A DNA stretch of 64,000 bases from Prevotella sp. (GTDB taxonomy: Bacteria; Bacteroidota; Bacteroidia; Bacteroidales; Bacteroidaceae). Positions 37,001-46,460 of this stretch are shown piece by piece (position 1 is the stretch's first letter; every line of letters starts with the position of its first letter). Position numbers and translations under genes: made by a program. Location of the stretch: positions 1 to 64,000 of the forward strand of contig JAFZSL010000077.1 in assembly GCA_017619375.1 (NCBI GenBank). The letters are read 5' to 3'. The notes below the pieces were generated by a model, which had not been told where the DNA came from, did no database searches, and worked only from the letters and a program-made list of their open reading frames with translations.

Positions 37001-39457
37001 TTATCTATCTGATTCTTCGTTTTCTTGTATTGTATTCTCAACCTGTTTAAGTCCTTGAATCATGTTAATTATATTATCATATTCATGTTCTTGATTGCAA
37101 TACTTGAATTTCCATTTATCATTATTCCTTATGATACTGATATTATTATTGTCGTACTGAATACTACATTCTATAGATTTTTTACCATCAGTATATGACC
37201 ATGTTTTAAACTCCCATTTATCATCATCATTACTCTCGTGTAATTTTTCATATATGTATCGCAAATAAAGTTCAGAAATTTTATTTTTTTTGTTGAACAA
37301 ACTGTTCCGACCACCTTTGGAGAGATAATATTGTGTTCTGCTATTACCTTGCGGATCTGCTTTGTAAGTGACTTTATATAGGATAGTTCCTGTGCAATAA
37401 TCAATTAGTTGAGGACAGTCAACAAGTAGTTGTTTCCATTCATCTATGTTGGATGAAGTTTGCACCTCTGTGCTTGGATTCATATTGTTATCACAAATTA
37501 TTTGTTTGCAAGCTTCTTGGCAGTTTTCAAGACCGTTTTTGCGGGCTGGCTGCTTATCATATTCATTGGGGTCATCGTTCAGTAAACGATGCCAACCAAA
37601 GTCACGATTCTCTTTGCCCTTATTGAAAAATGAGAATTGCTCAACTTTTTCAATATTGAATTCTTCTTTTTTCTGTTTCGACAATCCCATATCTTCTAAT
37701 TGCAAGGGGTATGAAGAATTTTTGTTATTTAGCAATAATCGCTCTAATTGATGATTTTTGGCAGGCAGCAGCTTAATAGCACTTTCTGCATATTTTTTGA
37801 ATAATTCTAAATCATAGGAGTCAGCAGTCTTTTCACAGTATTTTAGCAAGAAAAGAATGCGTCCAATAAGACAATCATTATCCTCATATTTAGCAATAGC
37901 TTCAGGCCATTCCTTTGTATTCGACAGATTATATTTTATTCTCTCTTCCTTGAATTGCATGTTGAAGTATTGAGGCAAACTTTGGGTATCGGCCAGTTCT
38001 TTGTCAAGTCCGAAATTCTGTTTGTCCTTTAGCTCATATATTTTTTTGACACCTCCTCTCATTTCATTTTTACTGTTGATGATGGAGTTGCAAATAAGAT
38101 TGCGGCAGAGGCGGAGCCATTGGTGTTTCCTTTCATCATTATCAATAGAGTCAGTAAGAATTACCGAGAGCAATAGCAACTGTGTTTCGTAATCTGGTTT
38201 ATCTTTAGTGATGAATTTATTCCATGTTTGAGTGAGACCTATAGGTTTGACAAAATCGTCATTCCATTTATTCTCATTTTCATTCCAAAGTTTACCCATT
38301 GCTATAAATGCACCAACAATTATTTTCGCAGCATCATTGTTAAGTATATTATTTGCTGTTAAATATGCATAGTTTTGTTCTTCATCAGGTATGAAATCTT
38401 TTCTATTTGCATTAACCAGTAAACTGCCAAAAATCTTATCATCGAAGACAATCTTGCCATTACAGTTCGTTTTTGTATCATTGTTATCACTATAATTTGC
38501 ATAGTTGAAACTCAATATCATTCGCACAAAACGCATCATCTCAGTATCAACAGAAGCAGGAGTCTCATCTCTTCCTTTTTTATCTTCTTTCTTTTCTTCT
38601 TCTTCGAGTATTGCTATTAATGGAAACCAGAACATATTCGTCCATGTAGTGTCAATATCTTTTTTAAATGATTTCTTGACATCACCTTCAAGAATATCTT
38701 CCTCAAAACTTGCCTTAAAGTTTTCGAAAGTAGTCAGAGCTAGTCCACGAGCATTCATCTTCACATAGAGATCGTCGCCTAAAGTAAAGTTCTCCTCAAA
38801 GACCAATACGTAGAAGCGCAAATGCCCATCATCTTTTGCCATTTTATCAAAATAACAACTTATACTGTTATCATTCCTAAACTCATCATCCATTGCGTCA
38901 AGCATGGTCAGCATACCTTCCACCGTCGGGTCTTCAATCCACATAGAGAGGAACCAGTTCTGATTTTTTATATTCCAACTGATGCTCTTACCCTCTATAA
39001 AAGAGTTTGGTGTGTTCAATATGAGTTTTTTACAGAATTCTTTCGCGGAATCTCTTGTTTCATATAGGAATTTCACTTCATCTTTATTGACTTCATCATT
39101 ATTGTTTTCTGACAAATGACTTAGGAAAGTTTCGTAATTATTACTTTTATATGCAAGAAACCAATACAATAGAAACAGTGTTGTGAGTCTCTGCTGGCCA
39201 TCTAAAGGACTGAAGTAAATTTTATTGCCGTCTTTCTTTTGTACTCCATATACAAAATCAAGATTTATCCGAGGACAGTCCTCCTTAAGTGCTTCATGAA
39301 GGTTCTTCAAAAATGATTCTCGGACTTGCTTAGCCTTGAATGTTTTCCTTCCCTGAGCATAATCACGCTGAATGCGGGGAAACCGAAGATGATATTCATC
39401 AACTAATTTCCAAAAATTATACACAACGGCAGTATTTATTTTCGATTGTTTTCCCAT
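37001..39457 (-). CDS. DUF262 protein without HNH domain (GmrS-like partner)
   Basis: 818 residues from the ATG at 39457, preferred to 39520, which overlaps the upstream gene. The N-terminal DUF262 (ParB-like nuclease/NTPase fold) domain has LRFPRIQRDYAQGRK and SPLDGQQRLTTLFLLYWFL. The rest is helical with no detectable HNH or DUF1524 signature. DUF262 proteins such as GmrS bind NTP and drive modification-dependent or other restriction. It lies 4 bp behind the second DUF262 gene, so the two should act together. Confidence 0.75.
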   Translation of the reverse strand: MGKQSKINTAVVYNFWKLVDEYHLRFPRIQRDYAQGRKTFKAKQVRESFLKNLHEALKEDCPRINLDFVYGVQKKDGNKIYFSPLDGQQRLTTLFLLYWFLAYKSNNYETFLSHLSENNNDEVNKDEVKFLYETRDSAKEFCKKLILNTPNSFIEGKSISWNIKNQNWFLSMWIEDPTVEGMLTMLDAMDDEFRNDNSISCYFDKMAKDDGHLRFYVLVFEENFTLGDDLYVKMNARGLALTTFENFKASFEEDILEGDVKKSFKKDIDTTWTNMFWFPLIAILEEEEKKEDKKGRDETPASVDTEMMRFVRMILSFNYANYSDNNDTKTNCNGKIVFDDKIFGSLLVNANRKDFIPDEEQNYAYLTANNILNNDAAKIIVGAFIAMGKLWNENENKWNDDFVKPIGLTQTWNKFITKDKPDYETQLLLLSVILTDSIDNDERKHQWLRLCRNLICNSIINSKNEMRGGVKKIYELKDKQNFGLDKELADTQSLPQYFNMQFKEERIKYNLSNTKEWPEAIAKYEDNDCLIGRILFLLKYCEKTADSYDLELFKKYAESAIKLLPAKNHQLERLLLNNKNSSYPLQLEDMGLSKQKKEEFNIEKVEQFSFFNKGKENRDFGWHRLLNDDPNEYDKQPARKNGLENCQEACKQIICDNNMNPSTEVQTSSNIDEWKQLLVDCPQLIDYCTGTILYKVTYKADPQGNSRTQYYLSKGGRNSLFNKKNKISELYLRYIYEKLHESNDDDKWEFKTWSYTDGKKSIECSIQYDNNNISIIRNNDKWKFKYCNQEHEYDNIINMIQGLKQVENTIQENEESDR

Positions 39458-39461
39458 TTTC

Positions 39462-41765
39462 TTATTTCTTGTTGTTTTGTTCCTGTTTATAATCTGCATA
39501 TGTACCTTCAATTTTCTCAAAAGTATCTAATGCCTCTTTTATCGCAATGGTGTAGGCTTCTGCATCAGATTCGTCCCACACATACAACTGATCAAATCTT
39601 CTGCTGTATGTTTTCTGGAATACCCGTTGCGTGCAAGGAGGTACAAAATACCCATTCTCTAGTTCATTTTGGATGGTTATACGCTTCACAGGGAATATGG
39701 CATTGCCATAACCTCGATTGATGCTCATGTTTAGTAAAGTAAGATTTCCAATTTTATCCTTATTTTCATCTTTGTTTCTTGCATCGCTATTATCTTTTTC
39801 GCCTCCGAAACTATTTACGAAAAATCCTAAATTGTTCACAAGTGTCTGGATTTCTTCAATAATAGATTTATCGTTTTGATTGTTAACAATGAAATCTTTC
39901 AATTTTTCGCAGAGTTCTCTTTTGTTATCTGATTCTTTGTCAGTATCATTTGGGGTCTCCCTTTTCTCGGTAGAACTTGTTTCATTGACTTTGGGGAACA
40001 CCTTATCAAGAGCCGCTTCTATCTTTTTTTTATCATTCTCTTTGAAATCTATTAATTTTTTGCCTTCAAATGTGGATCCATTTTTTTTCTCGATTACACC
40101 TTGTTTAACGAAGTCTTCTTCCTTTATACCGGTGAAATATTGAAGGACAGCAAGCGCCCACAGTTTAGCCTCGTTGAGATCTTTCCTTAAGGCATTGAAA
40201 TCTGTTTGAGAAGCAATATGTTCAATGTCCCATCTTTCATCTTTATATCTGTTAAAGGGGAAACGTTCTTCTCCTTCTTGCATCAGTATGGTATGAATGT
40301 TAAAGAACAAGAGTATTCTACGGATGACCTCGTTGTCCTGCCCATAGTGTAAGTTGTCAATGTCAATAGCATTATAGCTATCAATATTGCCCTTATTATT
40401 ATCAACCTTTGTTGTCAGTGACTGTTGGATAAGCTCTTTAATCTTCTTGCGTAATTGATCCTTGCTCCATTTTTCACTATCACTATATAAACCATTGATT
40501 AGATATGATATAATGGTTTTTTTAGCACTTTTCTCATCATGCTTAGGTTTTACCTCTATCCAGGGTGTTGTTGCTACGAGATATCCTATTAAATGATAGT
40601 ATTCCTTATCTCTATACCAATCTTTAATGGTTGCCATATAATTGACTACCTTAGTCCAGAAATCTTGAATCGTCTTGATTGGAGAAGTATTCTCATCTCT
40701 TATACTATCATATAGTTTATTAAAGGCTTGCATCTTGTCTTCTCCCTTATCAACCTGCTCTATTAAGTTGAAGATATATTCTAGACGTGTTTCATATACG
40801 AAATTGGTTTCCTTGTTGTAGATGAAGTTCCAAAGTTCCTCATCATGAAGATCACGCTCAAAAACATCCCATTCACGTGATATTTTGTCGTATTCAATTT
40901 GCGCTTCTTTGGAATCTTTTATTAGATTCTGTATGGCATATAAAAGGCGTTGATCCTCTTCAATAATCATGGGGTCTGTTTTTGAAGGAACCTGTTGGTA
41001 GTTGCTCTTCTGAAGAATAAGACCCTTGATTAATTCACCACATGTTAGTGGGATTTTTCCGCTATTGAGATTGGTGAATGTTTTTATGTCTTTATTATAA
41101 GTGTCTTCATCTGTGGACCGGGAAATTTCAGACCAAATAATCTTGGTGTTATTGAGCAGAATCTTGTAAATTGTAGAGGCTTTAACATCTTTACTTATTG
41201 TTGATCTTATGGAAGACTTGATTCTATTATCAAATGTGGAAAAAACTTCATTAATGTGAAAATGATTTAGACTAATTCTTGAGAATTCTTGCTTTTGTTT
41301 CGATTTCTCCTTACTTTTAATAGTCTCTTTAAACATCTTTTGCCAATCCCTAAATGTCTCATATCGAATATCAAAAGATGGTTCATCAATGTCGTCTGTT
41401 TTCAATTTATTTTTAAAACATGCGTATAACAGCAACCAAATGGTAGTCAAACGTTGCTGACCATCAATCACATCATAGATAATTTGAGAGCCATCATTTT
41501 TCTCAAAAGAACGACATAGGGATATTGGTTGGAGATAGTATGCAGAGACATTTTTGATTTCTTCGTTGTAATTGCCACGATCGCCTATTAGTTTCTGCTG
41601 CTTACCATAAGAAATTAGGTCGTTTAACAGTTGGTTGGCCTGAATTTTAGTCCATTTATATCCTCTTTGATAACCAGGTATTCTGAAAGATATTTTATCT
41701 TTAATTTTTTTTAGAAGCTCATCGATTGTCAAAACTTCAATTGGGGTGTTGCTTGACGTATTCAT
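39462..41765 (-). CDS. DUF262-DUF1524 protein (GmrSD-like restriction nuclease)
   Basis: 767 residues. N-terminal DUF262 domain with FRIPGYQRGYKWTKIQ and YDVIDGQQRLTTIWLLLYA; C-terminal DUF1524 HNH-type nuclease with RWDIEHIASQTDFN, then DKIGNLTLLNMSINRGYGNAIFPVKR (His, Asn and Lys in the family order). This is the S and D parts of GmrSD-type type IV restriction in one chain. A possible -7 box (TATATTTG) lies about 35 nt upstream. AT-rich like the restriction genes next to it. Confidence 0.8.
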   Translation of the reverse strand: MNTSSNTPIEVLTIDELLKKIKDKISFRIPGYQRGYKWTKIQANQLLNDLISYGKQQKLIGDRGNYNEEIKNVSAYYLQPISLCRSFEKNDGSQIIYDVIDGQQRLTTIWLLLYACFKNKLKTDDIDEPSFDIRYETFRDWQKMFKETIKSKEKSKQKQEFSRISLNHFHINEVFSTFDNRIKSSIRSTISKDVKASTIYKILLNNTKIIWSEISRSTDEDTYNKDIKTFTNLNSGKIPLTCGELIKGLILQKSNYQQVPSKTDPMIIEEDQRLLYAIQNLIKDSKEAQIEYDKISREWDVFERDLHDEELWNFIYNKETNFVYETRLEYIFNLIEQVDKGEDKMQAFNKLYDSIRDENTSPIKTIQDFWTKVVNYMATIKDWYRDKEYYHLIGYLVATTPWIEVKPKHDEKSAKKTIISYLINGLYSDSEKWSKDQLRKKIKELIQQSLTTKVDNNKGNIDSYNAIDIDNLHYGQDNEVIRRILLFFNIHTILMQEGEERFPFNRYKDERWDIEHIASQTDFNALRKDLNEAKLWALAVLQYFTGIKEEDFVKQGVIEKKNGSTFEGKKLIDFKENDKKKIEAALDKVFPKVNETSSTEKRETPNDTDKESDNKRELCEKLKDFIVNNQNDKSIIEEIQTLVNNLGFFVNSFGGEKDNSDARNKDENKDKIGNLTLLNMSINRGYGNAIFPVKRITIQNELENGYFVPPCTQRVFQKTYSRRFDQLYVWDESDAEAYTIAIKEALDTFEKIEGTYADYKQEQNNKK

Positions 41766-42193
41766 TCTGTTGCAGTTCTTTTATTTTTTGCAAATATAAT
41801 CATTATTTCGGAAATTTCCTAATATCTCTTATTATTTGATTGACATATAGATTCATTCTGCTTAAATGAAAGATTGACAAGCCACAACTTAATGTCATTT
41901 CGGATGGTTAATTAACCCAAACTAATCTTAAACCATATTTAATACAACGGCTTCACTACTTTTAAAAACCACGCTTTAAGGAGACTGAAAATCACCCAAA
42001 ATGCCCATCGGAAAAAATTGTACCGTTAAAAATTCAGCCATTTTGCTCCACCATTGATTATCAATTACTTACAAAGATAAATAGGGCTTCCATATGAATA
42101 GGGATTACTTCCTAACTAAAGAGACGATACACCGAATATAAGTCGAACCTGAAACTCGGCCAAAACGAAAGAATTTATCATATTTTGGCGGGA
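41766..42193. other. Gene-free AT-rich gap
   Basis: No open frame, RNA gene or strong promoter beyond the start region of the DUF262 gene is visible. The stretch around 42014-42062 shares short blocks (AATTGTACC, CCATTGATT) with 36914-36950 on the other side of the DUF262 pair. Confidence 0.4.
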
Positions 42194-42779
42194 TTATCGA
42201 AACAGTTCATCTAATGTAACGATGTCATTGATATGTGAGCGATGCTTGGAATCGCTAACCCCGAACGTCGTGACGTATACCACATATATGGAGTGAGTCG
42301 GCTTGTGAATCTTGGAATTCCGAAGTGCAGATATTCTGTCGGTAATGTCCTCGGCGTCAGAGTCTTTGAGTATATATTTTCCCTCAGAGAATTTCATCTC
42401 GCAGATGTAGTCGGCTCTTTCTGCCGTAGCCGGGATAAGCAGATCGACCTGCACACCTTCTTTTTCCGGCGTTTTACCATACCAGCAGTAAGGCGTTGCA
42501 TACTCCTTGATTCTAAGAGCATCCACAAGCTGTGGCATGTGTTCAATGACCAGCAGTTCAATAGTGTTCCCAGCCCAAGTGTAAAAGGGCTTACTTCTCT
42601 GCACTGTGCGCCAGGAAGTGAAATTGGTATCTTCCACAAAACGCAGGTAGAAAAGGGTGAAAAAGTCTGTAAGTTGATAGACGGTCTCTTTACGGGGGCC
42701 GCCATAGCGAGAGTAACTGCGGATAACGCCGGAATCCATCAGATTCTCGAGAACGTCCGAGAAGGAACCATCTATATAT
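42194..42779 (-). pseudogene. C-terminal fragment of an ATP-binding protein (AAA ATPase, DUF234 type)
   Basis: The frame opens after a stop at about 42780 and reads EYIDGSFSDVLENLMDSGVIRSYSRYGG..YQLTDFFTLFYLRFVED..WAGNTIELLVIEHMPQL..VQVDLLIPATAERADYICEMKFSEGKY. That is the winged helix and PD-(D/E)XK-like C-terminal half of the archaeal-type ATPase family common in Bacteroidetes. The ~280-residue AAA domain is absent. The first ATG is at 42739 (181 codons). Directly upstream lies a 16-bp perfect inverted repeat (42784-42799 / 42817-42832). Confidence 0.7.
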
Positions 42780-42783
42780 TCTT

Positions 42784-42832
42784 AGAAATTCAGCCAAAAT
42801 CAACAACATTTATTCGTTTTGGCTGAATTTCT
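42784..42832. repeat. Perfect 16-bp inverted repeat at the truncation point
   Basis: Arms AGAAATTCAGCCAAAA (42784-42799) and TTTTGGCTGAATTTCT (42817-42832), 17-nt loop, 5 bp from where the ATPase frame is cut. Could be a terminator for the membrane genes to its right, which are read toward it, or a footprint of the deletion. Confidence 0.7.
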
Positions 42833-42889
42833 ATAATTCTTATATTGTATGTAATATTGTACAAAACTCTGCGAAATGTCACTCCGATT

Positions 42890-43840
42890 TTATACTTCCT
42901 TTTCCAGAGCCTTCCGTTTCTCTTCTTCCTGTCTCATTTTGTCCTTTTTCGACAGCGTAGAATTGAGTTCCATACCTTTTACGGCTGCAGAAGCATAGGA
43001 GCCAAGACTGTTATTGCCCACCAAATGGAGCAAGGTGCCTGCAAGCTGGTTCATCTTAAAGTAGTCAGGATAAACATCGGCAAAGTCATCGCAAACCTTA
43101 TCGGCAATGCCAAAGAGTGTGGCATAGACGAGATACTCGCTCCATAAAGGTAATTCCCTGATCTGCCTGTCGGCAATCAATGAGAAATCCTCGAGGAAAT
43201 GCTTCAAGCCGAATACCTGACGGGCCACCTCATAGTTGCGTGCCATCTTCTTCTCCTCATCGCTAAGCGTTTGTAACTCCTTGACGAAGGGTTCAAAGTA
43301 ATCGCCACGGGCACGCATGTACTGCTGTAATTCGCGCGGTTGCAACACACCGTCGAGTCCTGCGGCGCCTTTCATTAGGCAGTAGAATTTCCACTCCAGG
43401 CTTTGCTGTTCGCTCTCACTTGCATTCCATTCGGCCACGGTGAGCACGGTGTGTGACTCAGAGCCGTAAATGGTAGGCCGGTTTTCTATGAGGATAGCCT
43501 TCTTATTGAACAAGCGCAGGAAAAGAGCACCAAATAGCCCGCTGTAGTTTGTGAGGAGTTCAGGCGAGAAGGCATTAGTGACTGTTGCCGCCACTTTCAT
43601 GTTGCCTTTAGCGGGTGGATCTCGGAAATAGCAGCCATCCTTTGTGAGCCGCTTTTTCAGCATCCAGCGGCGCAGGGGCTGCAGCGAAATCAGATACCAG
43701 ACGATGCCGAGTGTCTTACGCCACATACCTACAAACACAATGACAATAATCACCGGAACCAGTATGATAGCCCAAAGTAAGAGCCCCATCTCTACCCATT
43801 CGGGCAATGAGGGTATAATAGCAAGGATAGGATTTACCAT
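42890..43840 (-). CDS. Membrane protein, DUF2207 C-terminal-like, copy 2
   Basis: 316 residues. One or two N-terminal membrane helices (LLLWAIILVPVIIVIVFVGMW), then a cytoplasmic domain whose FGLKHFLEDFSLIADRQIRELPLWSEYLVYATLFGIADKV matches the closing segment of DUF2207 membrane proteins (K-x-F-L-x-D-F-S..L-W-x-x-Y-L-V-Y-A). The large extracytoplasmic domain of full-length DUF2207 proteins is missing. It lies 26 bp after a paralogue. Role unknown. Confidence 0.55.
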   Translation of the reverse strand: MVNPILAIIPSLPEWVEMGLLLWAIILVPVIIVIVFVGMWRKTLGIVWYLISLQPLRRWMLKKRLTKDGCYFRDPPAKGNMKVAATVTNAFSPELLTNYSGLFGALFLRLFNKKAILIENRPTIYGSESHTVLTVAEWNASESEQQSLEWKFYCLMKGAAGLDGVLQPRELQQYMRARGDYFEPFVKELQTLSDEEKKMARNYEVARQVFGLKHFLEDFSLIADRQIRELPLWSEYLVYATLFGIADKVCDDFADVYPDYFKMNQLAGTLLHLVGNNSLGSYASAAVKGMELNSTLSKKDKMRQEEEKRKALEKEV

Positions 43841-43866
43841 CTTAGACTTGATAATTATATACTTAA

Positions 43867-44955
43867 TTAAATGTCGTAAAATTCGTCATGATGCCAAGCC
43901 AACGGCAGCAAACCCAAATAGAAGCTGGCCGTATCCTCAGCGTAAGGAGTACCATCGGCCGCTGCTTCCAGCAACTCTCCGAGAGCCTTTCGATGGGGCT
44001 CACTACTGAGTATCAGACTCAGCGTACTGTTAGCATTGAGTTGTGACTGCACCTTAGATAGTTTCTTTAAAACTTGATCTCCCATGCTGAACACATAGCC
44101 GAAAGCGACATACTCGGGCCACACGCGCCGCAGTTCCAAACGGTTCTCAACGTCGAACGATGCCTCTCCAAACGAGTGGGGCAACCCTTTCAGGAAACGT
44201 TTCATGCCATAGATGTTGCACTTCTCCTTCTTATTGTAAGAGTGTATGCTGACACTCGTGTTCAGCAGGTCGGCAAAACGTATTTGGTTATCATAGTCGT
44301 AACCCCTGTCGGCCTTCTTGGCCCTCGATGGCTTGTAGCCCAACACGTTGCGCAGAGTCTTCGGGTAGACAATCCCGTTATTCTTCGCTGCCGACTGTTC
44401 CAGGAAACGGTACAGAGTCCGCTCAAAAGCCTGGTCAATGCCGTCGCTTGGAGAGTCTTTCCACTCTTTAAGCCGAAACACGGGTGAAGATTGGTCGAAC
44501 ACCAACACCTCGCGCGCCACAAGCCGCCAAAGGCCAGCACGAACGACAGGAATCTTATTGCGGAAGATGGCCGGTGAGAGTCTGAAGAGCATGCCTTGCG
44601 TATCGGTGATGCTCCCATAGAGAGCCAGATAGGGATAAGGTTCTTGTGAAAACCCCACGTTAAGCCAGCGTCGTATTATCTTGCGCAAGGGCTTCAGCGT
44701 ACAGATACTCCATATGATAATGGTAATGTTGACCAGCGACATCACCATCGTTATGGTTTTTGGGGAACCAATCATGCCAGCGTAGAACAGACCGACAATC
44801 CACGCAAAGAATCCCAATTCAACGCACAACAGCATTGAGCCGTCAAATGTGTGATATTTCTGCCAGCCAAGACAGAAGAACAACACGGCTAACACAAATC
44901 CTGTCACATATTTCTTGAAAACATATTTAAACATACTGAAAACTAAATTATCCAT
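43867..44955 (-). CDS. Membrane protein, DUF2207 C-terminal-like, copy 1
   Basis: 362 residues. Three or four N-terminal hydrophobic helices (FVLAVLFFCLGW, ELGFFAWIVGLFYAGMIG, MSLVNITIIIWSICTL), then a domain paralogous to the next gene: WRKDSPSD-type region, KCNIYGMKRFLKGLPHSFGEA and RRVWPEYVAFGYVFSMGDQVLKKL. The two genes arose by duplication or have parallel roles in one complex. Function unknown. Confidence 0.5.
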   Translation of the reverse strand: MDNLVFSMFKYVFKKYVTGFVLAVLFFCLGWQKYHTFDGSMLLCVELGFFAWIVGLFYAGMIGSPKTITMVMSLVNITIIIWSICTLKPLRKIIRRWLNVGFSQEPYPYLALYGSITDTQGMLFRLSPAIFRNKIPVVRAGLWRLVAREVLVFDQSSPVFRLKEWKDSPSDGIDQAFERTLYRFLEQSAAKNNGIVYPKTLRNVLGYKPSRAKKADRGYDYDNQIRFADLLNTSVSIHSYNKKEKCNIYGMKRFLKGLPHSFGEASFDVENRLELRRVWPEYVAFGYVFSMGDQVLKKLSKVQSQLNANSTLSLILSSEPHRKALGELLEAAADGTPYAEDTASFYLGLLPLAWHHDEFYDI

Positions 44956-44997
44956 GCCCTATTATCTGTGAACAGAGACCGTTCCCCGTTCATTCGT

Positions 44998-45522
44998 TCA
45001 TTTCGGTCGTTTTACGGTATTTTTCTTTTTAATGGATTTAATGACAAACTTGATGAGGAGAATAAGGGCAATTATCAGTACGACAATGAGCCCCAAGGCA
45101 GTTGCAAGCAGATTGCCCCCTCCTGTATTGGCGACAAAGACCTCGTCGTTCTTGGAGTCATAGTACAGGGTTATGCCCCTCTGCTTGTTGTAGTCGTTAT
45201 AGATATATTCCGGGATTTCAAGTTTGTAGTTTTTCCCTTTGAACATTACATCCATATAGTATTCATAGTCGTCTTTCTCCACGTCATCATCAGCATACCC
45301 ACTACGATTCTTCTTGCTCTTGGGCAGGTCGCTGTAAACCTTCGTGATGGTATAGCCGGTGATGGGCTTCTCTTGTCTTTCTATGGCCGTGTTGTGTACC
45401 CACTTTTTTACGGTGAAATAGCCATAAACTCCAAATCCTAATACCAAGGCGATGATGATGACAAATATCCACTTGGTCGACAAGTTGATACCCATGTCGT
45501 TTTGAGATTGTTTGTTCTTCAT
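44998..45522 (-). CDS. Two-helix membrane protein, DUF3592-like
   Basis: 174 residues. Membrane helix at about 17-38 (WIFVIIIALVLGFGVYGYF), an external beta-rich domain (EKPITGYTITKVYSDLPKSKK..YEYYMDVMFKGKNYKLEIPEYIYNDY..ITLYYDSKNDEVFVANTG) resembling DUF3592, a second helix near the C-terminus (LGLIVVLIIALILLIKFVI) and a basic tail. First gene of the three-gene minus-strand membrane group, 42 bp before the next. Confidence 0.5.
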   Translation of the reverse strand: MKNKQSQNDMGINLSTKWIFVIIIALVLGFGVYGYFTVKKWVHNTAIERQEKPITGYTITKVYSDLPKSKKNRSGYADDDVEKDDYEYYMDVMFKGKNYKLEIPEYIYNDYNKQRGITLYYDSKNDEVFVANTGGGNLLATALGLIVVLIIALILLIKFVIKSIKKKNTVKRPK

Positions 45523-45585
45523 AATGGAAATGATTTGATTTTTTGCAAATATGTGATTTTTCGTTGAAAAAAATTTTTCAAAAAC

Positions 45586-45775
45586 TTACATAAATACCTC
45601 AAGAATACGTAAATAGGCGCTCAGCTGACTGAGATATGTCGGTTTGAAGCCTTCCCGCTTTATTTCGACACAAACCCAAGCTACCAACTCACGATTGAAA
45701 AAGAGCAAATCTGGACCAGGCGGTTCCTTATGCAATTGCTCACTGATTTGCTTGATAGCCCCTTTTCCCCATTCT
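45586..45775 (-). pseudogene. DUF1016 (YhcG) nuclease remnant with internal deletion
   Basis: Minus-strand frame after a TGA at 45777-45775: EWGKGAIKQISEQLHKE (as in the N-terminal domain of DUF1016) is joined directly to PDLLFFNRELVAWVCVEIKREG (PD-(D/E)XK core of the C-terminal domain) and FKPTYLSQLSAYLRILE. About 200 residues are missing between the two parts, and the frame then stops. It is too short to be functional. Confidence 0.65.
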
Positions 45776-46116
45776 CACTTGCCGTCCATCCTAATAGTTT
45801 TCTGTTAACGAAATGTAGTCTCGCTCGTTGATGGTTACGACTGTAATCTGCGTATTTTTACGATTATCTTTGCCATATTATCATTTCTAATGTAGATACA
45901 TAGATTATGTTGTTAGAAAACTTGCGATTGTCCTAAACATATTCGCATACTGTGAGCAAAGATACATCCTTTTTTTCAGTTTTCGAGCATTTACAAGGGA
46001 AATTTAGGCTTTCATATAAATTCCATATGAAGAGACGCATAACCTAAGAGGTCAACTATTCGTCAAGGCAATAATCTACTGAATACATTATGATTGATAT
46101 TTCCACGCGGTGAGTG

Positions 46117-46165
46117 GAGAATCAAAAGCAATCCATTGTGAACGCTGTGAGTTCACAATCTATTA
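46117..46165. repeat. Hairpin repeat shared with 53.57 kb
   Basis: GAATCAAAAGCAATCCATTGTG precedes arms ATTGTGAAC (46135-46143) and GTTCACAAT (46151-46159) with a 7-nt loop GCTGTGA. The same arrangement with 15-bp arms and loop GTTGTGA occurs at 53567-53603 in the same orientation. Confidence 0.7.
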
Positions 46166-46321
46166 GAACTGATATTAAGTAAAATGACTTAATCTTCAAA
46201 CCTGAAGGACTGAAATCTAAAATATGCAAGAATACTGTAAAGAGGAATATTCTCCATCCACCCTTGATCAATGTATGGCTTCATGGAACAACGCAACCCT
46301 ATTTTTTCAAATAGACAATTA

Positions 46322-46407
46322 TTTTGCCAATTATGTGAGGGAATAATTTGGAATTTTGCCAATTTTGTGAGGGAACAACTTGTTTTTTTGCCAATTTTGT
46401 GAGGGAA
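46322..46407 (+). repeat. Three 22-bp iteron-like direct repeats, 32-bp period
   Basis: TTTTGCCAATTWTGTGAGGGAA occurs at 46322-46343, 46354-46375 and 46386-46407; one base differs in the first. The exact 32-bp spacing (about three helical turns) puts all copies on the same DNA face. They lie 53 bp beyond the 3' end of the HemN-like gene. The rest of the gap 45776-46460 shows no gene. Confidence 0.85.
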
Positions 46408-46460
46408 TTTTCACATACATCATAAAGTTTTTAATCGATGCGGATGGAAGTTTGTAAAGA

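Noticed and set aside
36914..42062. Short similar blocks (AATTGTACC, CCATTGATT) on both sides of the DUF262 pair as possible element ends
   Set aside because: The matches are only 9 bp each with unequal spacing in AT-rich DNA; too weak to call direct repeats.
46322..46407. Reading the 22-bp repeats as a CRISPR array
   Set aside because: Spacers are only 10 bp, repeats are not palindromic, and there are no cas genes.
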